From positions 1 through 64,000 of the forward strand of contig CAJTGF010000028.1 in the NCBI GenBank assembly GCA_910575585.1: DNA of 64,000 nt, written 5' to 3'. Below are positions 27,370 to 34,934 of the stretch, piece after piece. This DNA is from Clostridiaceae bacterium. GTDB lineage: Bacteria > Bacillota > Clostridia > Lachnospirales > Lachnospiraceae. A program made the translations under genes and the position numbers. The first letter of the stretch is position 1; each line of letters begins with the position of its first letter. The notes under the pieces were generated by a model, which saw nothing but the letters and a program-made list of their open reading frames with translations, had not been told where the DNA came from and searched no databases.

Positions 27370-28668
27370 TCACATAAAACATCTGTGAATAATCTCAACA
27401 ACTTTATCCACTTGCTCCATTGTCATCTTGTTATCACTTGGCAAGCACAAGCCTCGCCGAAAAATATCTTCGCCAATATCAACATATCCCTTCTCTTTTA
27501 TATACGCATTTGTTCTTGCCCGTCCATTCCCGTTTCTTGTCACAAATGCGTTCATTCGATAAACAGGCTGCATATGCAGCGGTTTCCAAATAGGCCGTCC
27601 CTCAGCATTGAAAGCTGCCATTGCAGCCAAGATTTCTGTTGGACAGGATTTTCCTAAAGCACTGATATACAACGCATCCTTTTCCCCGCAAACTGTCTTG
27701 CACATAGCATCAGGATCAATAATCATACAGGATAGCCAATAGTTGGGCATACTATCGGCACCGATCGGATTCATCTTAACCGGCAAGTCTTTTAATCCAT
27801 TTTGGTATCGCTCATAAATGGCTTTCTTCTGCCTTATATGTTCCTCCAAATATGGAAGCTGACCTCTCAATATTCCAGCTATTATATTTGACATTCGATA
27901 ATTGTATCCAATCTCCTCATGCTGATACCAAGCGGCTTCTTCCCGAGACTGGGTAGACCATTTTCTTACTTTACTGGCGTCCTCAGCATTATCTGTTAAA
28001 AGGAAGCCTCCAGAACTGCCGGTTACGATTTTATTTCCATTTCCGGATAAAATGCTAACATTACCGAATATGCCTGTTTGCGCATCTTCATACGTGGCAC
28101 CTAAAGACTCAGCCGCGTCTTCCACAATCACTGCGTTATACTCATCAGCTACAGCCTTAAGCTCTTTTATTTTTCCGGGTGTGCCATACAAGTGTGCCAC
28201 TACAATAATCTTTACATCTGTATAGATCTCAAACGCTTTCTTTAGAGCGGCAGGGTCCATATTCCATGTATCATATTCTGTATCAATGAATATCGGAATA
28301 CCGCCCTCATAGCAAATCGGATTCACTGTTGCACCGAAAGTTATATCCGAGCAAAATACTTTCTTTCCTTCAAGAGCGCCGTGACCGACTTGCGACTGAC
28401 CGTAAATTTTCTCACCGCAAAGCTTCATGGCAAGGTGAAGCGCCGCTGTACCAGAAGAGAGAGCCACTGCGTATTTCCTGCCAATTATTTTTGCTATTTG
28501 CTCTTCTACAATGTTGATGTGTTCTCCAACAGTACTCACCCAATTGCTCTGTATTGCCTCATTCACCCATCTCTGCTCCTCTCCATGCATAGTGGGTGAC
28601 GAAAGCCAAATTTTCTTTTCAAATGGCTTAATATCCGCAAATCTCGAATCTTTAAAAAAATTATTCAT
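27370..28668 (-). CDS. DegT/DnrJ/EryC1-family PLP aminotransferase
   Basis: This is a 432-residue sugar aminotransferase. It has the family's glycine and serine-rich ALSSGTAALHLA, a Schiff-base lysine in SGNGNKIVTGSSGG and the EDAAESLGA aspartate that binds the PLP nitrogen. It adds an amino group to a keto-nucleotide sugar, as PglE does in bacillosamine synthesis. A 40-residue insertion after AMKLCGEK (GQSQVGHGALEGKKVFC) is longer than in compact members. No 4,6-dehydratase partner is adjacent, so the keto-sugar must come from elsewhere or from the terminal SDR. Confidence 0.9.
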   Translation of the reverse strand: MNNFFKDSRFADIKPFEKKIWLSSPTMHGEEQRWVNEAIQSNWVSTVGEHINIVEEQIAKIIGRKYAVALSSGTAALHLAMKLCGEKIYGQSQVGHGALEGKKVFCSDITFGATVNPICYEGGIPIFIDTEYDTWNMDPAALKKAFEIYTDVKIIVVAHLYGTPGKIKELKAVADEYNAVIVEDAAESLGATYEDAQTGIFGNVSILSGNGNKIVTGSSGGFLLTDNAEDASKVRKWSTQSREEAAWYQHEEIGYNYRMSNIIAGILRGQLPYLEEHIRQKKAIYERYQNGLKDLPVKMNPIGADSMPNYWLSCMIIDPDAMCKTVCGEKDALYISALGKSCPTEILAAMAAFNAEGRPIWKPLHMQPVYRMNAFVTRNGNGRARTNAYIKEKGYVDIGEDIFRRGLCLPSDNKMTMEQVDKVVEIIHRCFM

Positions 28669-28669
28669 T

Positions 28670-29167
28670 TTATATTTCTTTCCTATAAATCTCTAGACCG
28701 ACTGTAATCCGTTTTCTATTTCCAATTAATGGAATTTCAATCTCTGCTGTCCTTTTGTGCCGATCAATTTTCCGGATCATCCATTCCCGTTTTTTCAAAG
28801 GTCCGCTGGTTACAGCGATGGTCTGATTTTTAATGATTCCTTTTGATATTCCAATAAGCATCCCATCTTGACACAAAGTTTTCAAATATGGAGTTTCACA
28901 TGGAGTTAAAAAGATATCTCGTTTTTCTTGTCCATCTTCCCAAATCATTCTTTTTAACGCCATCTCGTTTGTTCCCAATAAAAAAACATATCCTGGAAGC
29001 ACCATTCGCTTTTCCAGATGCCACGTTCCGCCACAACGCATCATGCGTTGGTATTGGAAGCAAATAATCTCTTTTATATCTCCCGTGGTGACAGACGCAG
29101 AGTATTTTTCTATATAGCTCGTTTCATCTCCTTTTGGGCATTTTAATAAATACCAGATTTCCTCCAT
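28670..29167 (-). CDS. loaP: LoaP-like NusG paralogue, operon antiterminator
   Basis: This is a 165-residue NusG-family protein with an N-terminal NGN domain (EIWYLLKCPKGDE, then VLPGYVFLLG in the RNA polymerase-binding face) and a C-terminal KOW-like segment (SGPLKKREWMIRKIDRHKRTAEIEI). LoaP proteins are specialised NusG paralogues of Firmicutes that promote read-through in long polysaccharide or natural-product operons. It is the first gene of a 13-gene leftward operon, which is exactly that context. An AAAGGAG site precedes the ATG. RfaH is the Gram-negative analogue. Confidence 0.85.
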   Translation of the reverse strand: MEEIWYLLKCPKGDETSYIEKYSASVTTGDIKEIICFQYQRMMRCGGTWHLEKRMVLPGYVFLLGTNEMALKRMIWEDGQEKRDIFLTPCETPYLKTLCQDGMLIGISKGIIKNQTIAVTSGPLKKREWMIRKIDRHKRTAEIEIPLIGNRKRITVGLEIYRKEI

Positions 29168-29195
29168 CTCCTTTAAAAATTTACTATAAAATAAC

Positions 29196-29216
29196 CGCTT
29201 AACTGATTGTTAAGCG
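29196..29216 (-). terminator. Hairpin in the loaP leader
   Basis: CGCTTAAC and GTTAAGCG form a perfect 8-bp stem with a five-base loop, followed on the minus strand by GTTATTTTATAG, 29 bases before the loaP start. It may be a leader terminator or pause site controlling the operon. Confidence 0.45.
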
Positions 29217-29311
29217 ACATTTATCCCCAATTTATCATTTTGTATTATCAGTTATTTATTTGTAATATATATTATTGACATAAAATTATGGGTGAATTTA
29301 GATTATCTCTT

Positions 29312-29443
29312 TAGAAGTTCTTATATGTCGGTATAGCCCGTATTTCCGGGCTTTTCCGGCATTTTAGATATGGGGAGAAGTTCTCATATACTCTCAAAAC
29401 CTTTTAGGTTTTCCCTCTCAATGGTAGTAAAAGAAGTAGTAAA
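29312..29443. promoter_or_regulatory. Direct repeats at the ICE end, candidate integrase arm sites
   Basis: AGAAGTTCT followed by TATAT or CATAT occurs near 29312 and again near 29376. GTAGTAAA occurs at 29424-29431 and 29436-29443, twelve bases apart. Small direct repeats just beyond the int gene are where Tn916-type integrases bind their arm sites. The exact element end cannot be set without an empty-site sequence. Confidence 0.4.
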
Positions 29444-29454
29444 TCCGTCTGCGG

Positions 29455-30648
29455 CTATGCAATCAGCCTTTCCATTTCAGCCCTTGCGGAAGCGAATGTT
29501 GCGTGTGCGTAATAGTTCAGCGTCATAGTGATATTGGAGTGTCCCATGATGTACTGTAACGCTTTCGGGTTCATTCCGGCATTGGCTAAGTTGGTGCAGA
29601 ACGTATGGCGCAGGGTGTGGGGTGTCATTACTTTAGGTAACGCTTCCTCATGGCACTTGTTATACTTCTTTGCAAGCCCCCGGAACATTGTAGCATAGTT
29701 CACATTCGTTTTCGGGCAACCGTCCCGGTTGAGGAAAAGGAAATTGCTGTAACCGTCAATGGTGGTCGCTTTCGCTCCCTTACGGTTCTTCATCACGCGC
29801 CCCAACGCTTCATACACTTTTTCACTCATTGGGATTTGTCTGATACCGCTTTGCGTTTTGGGCTTCTCTATGTAGTACCCGGTTTCTGCGCTCCTTAAAA
29901 GCTGGTGGTCTACATTGATTACCCGGTTTTCAAAGTCAAGGTCGGTTTCAGTCAGCCCGCAGAGTTCGGAAATCCGCAGCCCCGTCCCCAGCAGTATAAT
30001 AACCTCGTCATAGTATTTCTGATAGACGCTATCACCCTGCATAAAGGATAAAAGGCTTTCTTCCTGTTCCGCTGTGAGAGGTACTTTCGGCTCCGTGTCG
30101 TCCTCGATCACGGTGTTGAGCTGGAAATCAAAGGGGTTCTTCCTTATACAGTCGTCCTGTATCGCTGTGTAAAAAGCAGCTTTCAGAGAACGCTTGTCGT
30201 TGCTTATGGTCTTGTAGGATATTCCCTTTTCTTTCATGCGCAACGCCCATTCTTTCGCGTCGGACAGCTTCACACTATCAATAGGGCAGGAACCAAGTTT
30301 ATCCGCTTCCAGCAGCTTCATAAGCCGCTTGCGCCCCTGTGTGGTGTTGTACCTTACATTTCCCCGGTGGCGTGTCTGTTTTGCGTAAAGCTCGCAGACC
30401 GTCATTTTCTTACCGATTGTGTCTATCCCGTCGTCAAGGTCTTTCTGTATCTCTTTTTCCTTTTCTCTAAGGGATATGTCGTCACGCTTCCCGGCAGGGG
30501 TCTTGTCCGTAGGTACTAACTTCCAAGCGTAGACAAATTGCACTTTGCCAAAAGTATCAGTATATTTGTAAGCATATCTCCCGTCTTTTCTCTGGCTCTC
30601 TCCCGAACGCAAAATGCGGTTTCTGTTATCACGTCTTTTCTCCGACAT
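29455..30648 (-). CDS. int: Tn916-family tyrosine recombinase (integrase)
   Basis: This is an integrase of about 397 residues. It has the N-terminal Tn916 Int arm-binding domain (SEKRRDNRNRIL, then GESQRKDGRYAYKY), a SAM-like core-binding domain and a C-terminal catalytic domain with Arg in GTGLRISELCGL, HTLRHTFCT, the GHSNI His-box and the nucleophile in TLNYYAHA. It catalyses excision and integration of the ICE. ATG 30648 has AAAGGAG upstream; an in-frame start 60 bases earlier lacks one and is not conserved. It is the outermost gene of the element and is followed inward by xis. Confidence 0.95.
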   Translation of the reverse strand: MSEKRRDNRNRILRSGESQRKDGRYAYKYTDTFGKVQFVYAWKLVPTDKTPAGKRDDISLREKEKEIQKDLDDGIDTIGKKMTVCELYAKQTRHRGNVRYNTTQGRKRLMKLLEADKLGSCPIDSVKLSDAKEWALRMKEKGISYKTISNDKRSLKAAFYTAIQDDCIRKNPFDFQLNTVIEDDTEPKVPLTAEQEESLLSFMQGDSVYQKYYDEVIILLGTGLRISELCGLTETDLDFENRVINVDHQLLRSAETGYYIEKPKTQSGIRQIPMSEKVYEALGRVMKNRKGAKATTIDGYSNFLFLNRDGCPKTNVNYATMFRGLAKKYNKCHEEALPKVMTPHTLRHTFCTNLANAGMNPKALQYIMGHSNITMTLNYYAHATFASARAEMERLIA

Positions 30649-30736
30649 TGTTTTGCTCCTTTCCGTGTCGGAAAGAGCCTTGATATGCCTACACTTATTA
30701 TAGCACATTCAAGGCTCTATTTCACTATCTTTTTTG

Positions 30737-30940
30737 TTAAATTGCGTCCAGTGTGTCAATGACTTTTTCAAACTGTTTCCTCTTGATCTGAATACGGTTC
30801 CCGTTCAAGATCACCCAGCCCGACGTGGGATTTTCCTCTGCAAGTTTCCGCAGCTTGTTTTCCCCAATGCGGAAATATTTTGACGCTTCTTCAATGGTAA
30901 GCGTGTACTTTTCCCAAATAGGCACATCAGCATTGTTCAT
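30737..30940 (-). CDS. xis: Tn916-type excisionase
   Basis: This is a basic winged-helix protein of about 67 residues. [31 protein letters not shown] followed by a conserved C-terminal [15 protein letters not shown] matches the Tn916 Xis family closely. It bends the ICE ends and steers the integrase towards excision. It lies upstream of int on the same strand, so the two are expressed together. The start at 30940 was chosen because the longer reading frame adds only a non-conserved leader. Confidence 0.93.
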   Translation of the reverse strand: MNNADVPIWEKYTLTIEEASKYFRIGENKLRKLAEENPTSGWVILNGNRIQIKRKQFEKVIDTLDAI

Positions 30941-30961
30941 TTTTATAAATCCCCCTTTCAA

Positions 30962-31376
30962 AAATGGGTAAAAGGTTAATAGTAAAAAGGGGCTGTGATC
31001 GGGCGGTTATCAGCATAACCTCACGGGAGTTTCACCCCTGCATGGTTCTCATGCAGCCCTACCCATTGCCTGCGACGCTTTGAACGCTCGGACTGTGGCG
31101 ATAAGGGAGTATCATTATATATTCTGCGCGGTCGTCGCCCGCAAGCTGCTAACTTGCTTCCCGGCGCGGTGTTGGTCGCTCGGCTGTCCCGGCAGGAAAA
31201 ATCCCGCCGGGATAGTGTCATGGCGCACCCGCCGTATGGCTCGGCGCAAAAGGGACGTACCCGATCTGCCCTATGCTGCGCCGCCGTTATCTTGCGCCGC
31301 TTTCTTTGTCAAGGTGCCGGAAAGGTTGAGCCGGGACAGGCAGCGGAAAGGGGGACGCTGCTTGTCCTAAATCAGC
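30962..31376. other. Non-coding regulatory stretch upstream of xis
   Basis: These 415 bases are GC-rich and hold no convincing gene in any frame. They contain a hairpin CCCGGC..GCCGGG at about 31190-31213 and GCATGGTTCTCATGC near 31040. In this element family the segment between the HTH gene and xis is a regulatory region. No promoter can be called with confidence. Confidence 0.5.
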
Positions 31377-31628
31377 TTAAACCTCGAATGAAAGGACAGC
31401 CCGCATGAGCTTTGACCGTAAGCGGTCGCGTATGTCCTCGTCTATGCCCCAATACACATTTCCTCTCTCGTCGTAGAGCTTGCGCATAGACAGGGACGTT
31501 ATGTAGCTCTCATAGTGCTTGACGACAATCGCCATAGCTTCCGGGTCGCCCTTTGTTGCGGCTATGATTACCGGGTAAGGTAACAAGCCGCGTTCAGCAT
31601 TTTCATTGTTACCAGTCTGTGCAGTCAT
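31377..31628 (-). CDS. Tn916 Orf8-like helix-turn-helix protein
   Basis: This is an 83-residue small regulator of the type found beside the sigma-like gene in Tn916-family elements: LPYPVIIAATKGDPEAMAIVVKHYESYI, then a conserved LRSKLMRAVLSFEV tail. Its start overlaps the upstream sigma gene by 20 bases. It probably acts with that sigma-like factor to turn on xis and int. The family function is poorly defined. Confidence 0.85.
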   Translation of the reverse strand: MTAQTGNNENAERGLLPYPVIIAATKGDPEAMAIVVKHYESYITSLSMRKLYDERGNVYWGIDEDIRDRLRSKLMRAVLSFEV

Positions 31629-32052
31629 AGGCGCGTTCCTCCAAATAGCGTTTTAATAGCTCAAAAGAGCTGTTCCGGCGATACTTCACTGTTGTTCTCG
31701 GAATGTTGCAGAGCCTTGAAATCTCGGTTTCGCTCATATCAAAGAAATAATACAGCAGGATAGTTTCGCGCTTTTCTTCCGGCAAGCTCCGCAGGGCTTC
31801 GGAAAGCAGCTTTGCAGTTATTTCCTTTCCCGCGATAATGAAAGACTGTTCAGCTTCGTCGTCTGCGAAATATTTATCGTAAGTATAAAGCTGGTTTTCT
31901 TCCTGCGGTGACAGGTCGGAAAATGTTACTTCCCGTGATTGCTGCCGCTTTGTGTCCCTGTGGGCGTTCATTGCTTCGCGCTTCAATGCCTGTTTACAAA
32001 AGCCATTAAAAGCACAACGGATTTGCCATTGAGTACGGTTCGGTTCATTCAT
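31609..32052 (-). CDS. ICE-encoded sigma-70-like factor (Tn916 Orf7-like)
   Basis: This is a sigma-factor-like protein of about 147 residues. The C-terminal region 4 helix-turn-helix is clear (LPEEKRETILLYYFFDMSETEISRLCNIPRTTVKYRR). It is compact and the N-terminal part has only weak similarity to region 2. Such proteins activate excision and transfer genes of Tn916-like elements. The start at 32052 has a strong AAAGGAGGTGAG site; the longer frame upstream has no such support. It is coupled to the Orf8-like gene by overlap. Confidence 0.85.
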   Translation of the reverse strand: MNEPNRTQWQIRCAFNGFCKQALKREAMNAHRDTKRQQSREVTFSDLSPQEENQLYTYDKYFADDEAEQSFIIAGKEITAKLLSEALRSLPEEKRETILLYYFFDMSETEISRLCNIPRTTVKYRRNSSFELLKRYLEERAYDCTDW

Positions 32053-32187
32053 GTTCTCACCTCCTTTCGCAGCCGCGAAAGCGGGTGATTTTTTCTGATG
32101 TCCCCTTTCGTAAACCCTCAACACCGCGCCCCCCAAAATAGGCGGAGATTTTGCAAACTTTTTGAAAAAATTTTGCCGGGAGAACAC

Positions 32188-32223
32188 AATACGCCCGTCT
32201 GCAAAAGCGCAGACGGGCGTATT
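32188..32223. terminator. Strong hairpin after the small leader ORF
   Basis: A perfect 15-bp stem (32188-32202 with 32209-32223, AATACGCCCGTCTGC) closes a six-base loop. It directly follows the 36-codon leader ORF on the minus strand. There is no adjacent U-run, so it may be an attenuator or RNA-stability hairpin rather than a simple terminator. Confidence 0.6.
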
Positions 32224-32240
32224 GGAATTGTAAGCAGTAT

Positions 32241-32351
32241 TTAATTGATTTGTGTGTTCATACTCATGGGTGGAATATTCCCCGGCGGTGGACGGGATTT
32301 TTTTGATAAATCAAAGACCGTCATACCTTGTCGGTGTATCTTGTGTTGCAT
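32241..32351 (-). CDS. Putative 36-residue leader peptide
   Basis: A short reading frame starts at ATG 32351 with a strong AAAGGAGG site 7-8 bases upstream and ends at TAA 32241. The peptide begins MQHKIHRQGMTVFDLS, has a PPPG stretch and ends NTQIN. I do not recognise a family. Its ribosome site lies in the loop of a hairpin, with several alternative hairpins upstream and a strong hairpin after the stop, as in attenuation leaders. Downstream is the sigma-like gene of the ICE. It could also be a remnant of a lost resistance-gene leader. Confidence 0.45.
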   Translation of the reverse strand: MQHKIHRQGMTVFDLSKKSRPPPGNIPPMSMNTQIN

Positions 32352-32352
32352 A

Positions 32353-32450
32353 GCGGCTACCTCCTTTAGCCGCCGTATCTTTAGGGAAAGGTTATTGTTT
32401 CTTTAGAGAACAAAAAGAAACGGCGGCTATGATCTCTCAAAAGCCGCCGT
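32353..32450 (-). promoter_or_regulatory. Four-segment alternative-hairpin leader
   Basis: On the minus strand four related segments occur in order: ACGGCGGCTT (32450-32441), AGCCGCCGT (32428-32420), ACGGCGGCTA (32376-32367) and TAGCCGC (32359-32353). Segments 1 and 2 form a terminator followed by TTTCTTTTT. Segments 2 and 3 can pair instead. Segments 3 and 4 form a hairpin whose loop holds the Shine-Dalgarno of the 36-codon ORF. Confidence 0.6.
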
Positions 32451-32465
32451 GTGAAAATAGGCATG

Positions 32466-32517
32466 AAAAAACTTCTGCTGGACGACGGCTTTTTTTCTTT
32501 TGCCGTCGTGCGGCAGA
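32466..32517 (-). terminator. Intrinsic terminator of the TetR-M23-KTR operon
   Basis: On the minus strand a long stem (TCTGCC..GACGGC with GCCGTC..GGCAGA, one small internal loop) is followed by AGTTTTTT. It lies about 60 bases downstream of the KTR gene and is a textbook terminator. Confidence 0.8.
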
Positions 32518-32537
32518 TTGCATTTGTTATCAAAGAA

Positions 32538-32583
32538 AGAGCCGATAACAAGCAGCTCAAAATTTCTGCTTGTTATCGGCTCT
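32538..32583 (-). terminator. Perfect 18-bp hairpin overlapping the KTR stop codon
   Basis: AGAGCCGATAACAAGCAG and its exact complement are separated by ten bases. The TAA stop of the KTR gene (32573-32575) lies in the first strand of the stem on the minus strand. The following bases are T-rich (TTCTTTG), so it is probably a first terminator of the cargo operon. Confidence 0.65.
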
Positions 32584-32761
32584 GCGTCTGTGCGTCTGGC
32601 TCTTTGATAACTGATATACTAAATTGTTGAATGTTGATTACGGTTTCATGTTTACATTTGGGACAAAACAACGGGAAATGTTTAAGTATTGTATCTGCCC
32701 GTATTTTCAATCGCGTTTTACCTTTACATACAGGACATAATATCCATTGTTCAATTTGCAC
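32573..32761 (-). CDS. Cysteine-rich KTR-type small protein
   Basis: This is a 62-residue zinc-ribbon-like protein with two CxxC pairs (CPVCKGKTRLKIR and FCPKCKHET). The KTRLKIR segment between them gives the family its name. Such proteins are common companions of cargo genes in Tn916-like elements, and their role is not known. It is the last gene of a three-gene leftward cargo operon under TetR control. Confidence 0.85.
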   Translation of the reverse strand: MQIEQWILCPVCKGKTRLKIRADTILKHFPLFCPKCKHETVINIQQFSISVIKEPDAQTQSR

Positions 32762-32787
32762 ATTATCACCTCAATTTCTTAAAATTT

Positions 32788-33636
32788 TCATTCGGTTTCA
32801 GTATCAGATTGTTGAAACCTTATCCTGTCCGTGTTTGTTGGAATACCGTCAACCACCTTTTTCCAATTCCCATTTTGAAATACTTCGTATTCCCCAAAAG
32901 CACAAGGTATTCCGTTTGCTGTGGCTATATCGCAACTATCCATAAGTTGAAAATGTAAATGTGGGGCAAAAGAATTGCCGGAATGACCTACTTTTCCAAT
33001 AACATCACCTTTCGCCACATTTTCACCAACAGAAACTTGAATAGAGCCTGTTTGAAGATGACAAAGTGCAGCATATACATTTTCACTATATTTAATAATC
33101 ACATAGTTTCCTGCGACTGATTGAATATCGTCCTTTTCCGGGTCAAAATAGTGAGCATTTTTATATGCGTTAGACATATCCCCAAGCAGATTTGTTTTTG
33201 CATTTTCAGCATAACCGTCCTCTGCGACAACAACAATACCGTCACAAGGAGAATATACTTCCTGCCCCCAACAATAATAATCACTTAATTTTACACCCGA
33301 AAAAAGATATTGCATTAAACCAACTCGATAAGCAGGGTTTCCAATACGGTTCCAGTCTACTTGAATAAAATCGTATGCGTATCTTGTTCCTAATTGGTTT
33401 GTACCATGACTGGGTACTTTTGTCCCCGGTGTATTAGGAGAAAGCCATTCTCCCCGTAATGGAAATTCAACAATGATCGGATTAGACATTTCAAGCATAG
33501 CGTTCCTCCTATCAAATAAGTTCTTAACGTAATTAGAAAAAATTAGTGCAATTACTATAATACATACCGTGATTTTTTTGTGTTTTAATATCCATTTTTT
33601 AGACATTAAGATAAAACTTTTATATCGCCTATTCAT
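32788..33636 (-). CDS. Membrane-anchored M23-family metallopeptidase
   Basis: This is a 282-residue protein with an N-terminal membrane anchor (about residues 20-38) and an extracytoplasmic LytM/M23 domain: SHGTNQLGTRYAYDF with the first His and the metal Asp, YSPCDGIVVVAEDG, KGDVIGKVGHSG, and the HLHF motif near 225. It is predicted to cut peptide cross-links in peptidoglycan or a similar glycine-rich target. The start overlaps the end of the tetR-like gene by eight bases. As ICE cargo controlled by its own repressor it could help conjugation, resist a bacteriocin or act against other cells; none of these is shown by sequence. Confidence 0.85.
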   Translation of the reverse strand: MNRRYKSFILMSKKWILKHKKITVCIIVIALIFSNYVKNLFDRRNAMLEMSNPIIVEFPLRGEWLSPNTPGTKVPSHGTNQLGTRYAYDFIQVDWNRIGNPAYRVGLMQYLFSGVKLSDYYCWGQEVYSPCDGIVVVAEDGYAENAKTNLLGDMSNAYKNAHYFDPEKDDIQSVAGNYVIIKYSENVYAALCHLQTGSIQVSVGENVAKGDVIGKVGHSGNSFAPHLHFQLMDSCDIATANGIPCAFGEYEVFQNGNWKKVVDGIPTNTDRIRFQQSDTETE

Positions 33637-34252
33637 AACTTATACCATAAAAGATTTTCTTTAATTCCTCAAAATATCTGTCAAGTCTTTTCAGCAGAAC
33701 ACCAGAATTTACATTTGTTTCATCACTCCGAATTTCATGCAATAGTTGATTTGTAAATCCGATATTAAGCCAAAGAATAATCTGCTTGCATATTTCTATA
33801 TCCACTCCTTTTCTAAATTTAGTTGTATCTATATCATCAAACAGTTTGGGATAACAGTCCGAATAAGTTTTCCTTTTTTCAAGTTCACTATTGATTTCAT
33901 CGGAATTAGTAATGCGTGAAAGTTTGCTAAACTCTGTTATCCACGGATATTTTTGTATTAACGCAATCTGCAAAACATACGATTGATGTAACTTATTAAA
34001 AATATCTCTTTCTTCATAGTTCATTAGCTCAAAATATTCTTGTTTCATTAAATCTGAAAAAAAGTCATATACCACAAGAAAAAGTTCCTGTTTGCTACTC
34101 ACATAATGAAACATAAGAGCTTTTGAAATTCCTGCTTCCTTTGCAATGACATTTGTTGAAGCATTGTCATATCCCCGTACTGCAAATTCCTTTAATGCAG
34201 CATTAAGGATAGCGTCACGTCTTTGTGCGTCTAACTCTAATAGCGTCGTCAA
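33629..34252 (-). CDS. TetR-family repressor of the cargo operon
   Basis: This is a 207-residue regulator. Its N-terminal helix-turn-helix is typical (RDAILNAALKEFAVRGYDNASTNVIAKEAGISKALMFHYVSSK) and the C-terminal ligand domain is of the TetR_C class. It is the first gene of the operon, and two matching 16-base palindromes overlap the promoter upstream, so autorepression is likely. The inducer is unknown. Confidence 0.9.
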   Translation of the reverse strand: MTTLLELDAQRRDAILNAALKEFAVRGYDNASTNVIAKEAGISKALMFHYVSSKQELFLVVYDFFSDLMKQEYFELMNYEERDIFNKLHQSYVLQIALIQKYPWITEFSKLSRITNSDEINSELEKRKTYSDCYPKLFDDIDTTKFRKGVDIEICKQIILWLNIGFTNQLLHEIRSDETNVNSGVLLKRLDRYFEELKKIFYGISYE

Positions 34253-34278
34253 TTTTTTTCCTCCTGTTCATCAATATG

Positions 34279-34328
34279 TTTACCTATTAGGTCAATCTCA
34301 TTATAGCCCTATTTACCTAATAGGTCAA
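34279..34328 (-). promoter_or_regulatory. TetR-type promoter with two palindromic operators
   Basis: On the minus strand TTGACC (34328-34323), a 17-base spacer and TATAAT (34305-34300) form a good promoter. Two 16-base sites with an ACCTAWTAGGT palindromic core, TTTACCTATTAGGTCA (34279-34294) and TTTACCTAATAGGTCA (34312-34327), flank the -10 box and cover the -35. They are 33 bases apart, about three helix turns. Confidence 0.8.
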
Positions 34329-34450
34329 CAAAAAACAAGCGTAATTGCAAGATTTTTTAGACGATAGGAATTATTTAAGCTAATCAATAGAATTGTATAG
34401 ACATATCCAAAAAGAAAGGTGAACAGTAAAATGTAATAGGGTGAATAATT

Positions 34451-34804
34451 ATGGCAAAAAGACCAGTACCACAATATGACTTTAGGGCATTTGGGGCGGC
34501 GATCAAGGCGGCAAGGACAGGACGCAAGGAGAGCCGAAAAAAGGTATGCGACGAAATGTATATATCCCCTCGCTATCTTGCAAATATTGAAAATAAGGGG
34601 CAACACCCCAGCTTACAGATATTCTTTGAGCTTATGCTGCGCTACAACATATCAGTAGATCAATTTCTTATGGAGCAGCCCGCTGGGAAAAATACCCAAC
34701 GGCGGCAGCTTGACGCGCTGCTGGACGACATGAGCGATAAAGGAATACGGATAGTTACCGCAACGGCGCGGGAGATTTCAGAGGTCGAAAAAGAGGGCGA
34801 ATAG
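34451..34804 (+). CDS. Tn916 Orf9-like XRE repressor
   Basis: This is a 117-residue helix-turn-helix protein (RAFGAAIKAARTGRKESRKKVCDEMYISPRYLANIENKG) transcribed opposite to the integration genes, the usual place of the Orf9 repressor in Tn916-family elements. It probably represses transfer functions until induction. The C-terminal half (QLDALLDDMSDKGIRIVTATAREI) is a conserved dimerisation segment of the family. It ends before a good terminator. Confidence 0.88.
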   Translation: MAKRPVPQYDFRAFGAAIKAARTGRKESRKKVCDEMYISPRYLANIENKGQHPSLQIFFELMLRYNISVDQFLMEQPAGKNTQRRQLDALLDDMSDKGIRIVTATAREISEVEKEGE

Positions 34805-34840
34805 CCACTGTCCGGCAAAATTACATAGGGATTTAGGAAG

Positions 34841-34876
34841 CGTTGCAATTCTTTTCGGTTGCAGCGTTTTTCTTTT
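34841..34876 (+). terminator. Intrinsic terminator after the orf9-like gene
   Basis: CGTTGCAA (34841-34848) pairs with TTGCAGCG (34859-34866), with one wobble, followed by TTTTTCTTTT. It lies 37 bases after the orf9-like stop. Confidence 0.75.
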
Positions 34877-34934
34877 GCATAAGTCCGCCAAATTGGACGT
34901 TTTCGGTGTTGTAGGTAGTAGGAGAAACTTTTAT

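Noticed and set aside
31021-31370. Reading frames between xis and the HTH gene
   Set aside because: They have no ribosome sites, overlap each other on both strands, and the interval is a regulatory gap in related elements.
32464-32631. A 55-codon plus-strand frame starting MKKLLLDDG
   Set aside because: It is built from the terminator hairpins of the opposite-strand operon and has no ribosome site of its own.
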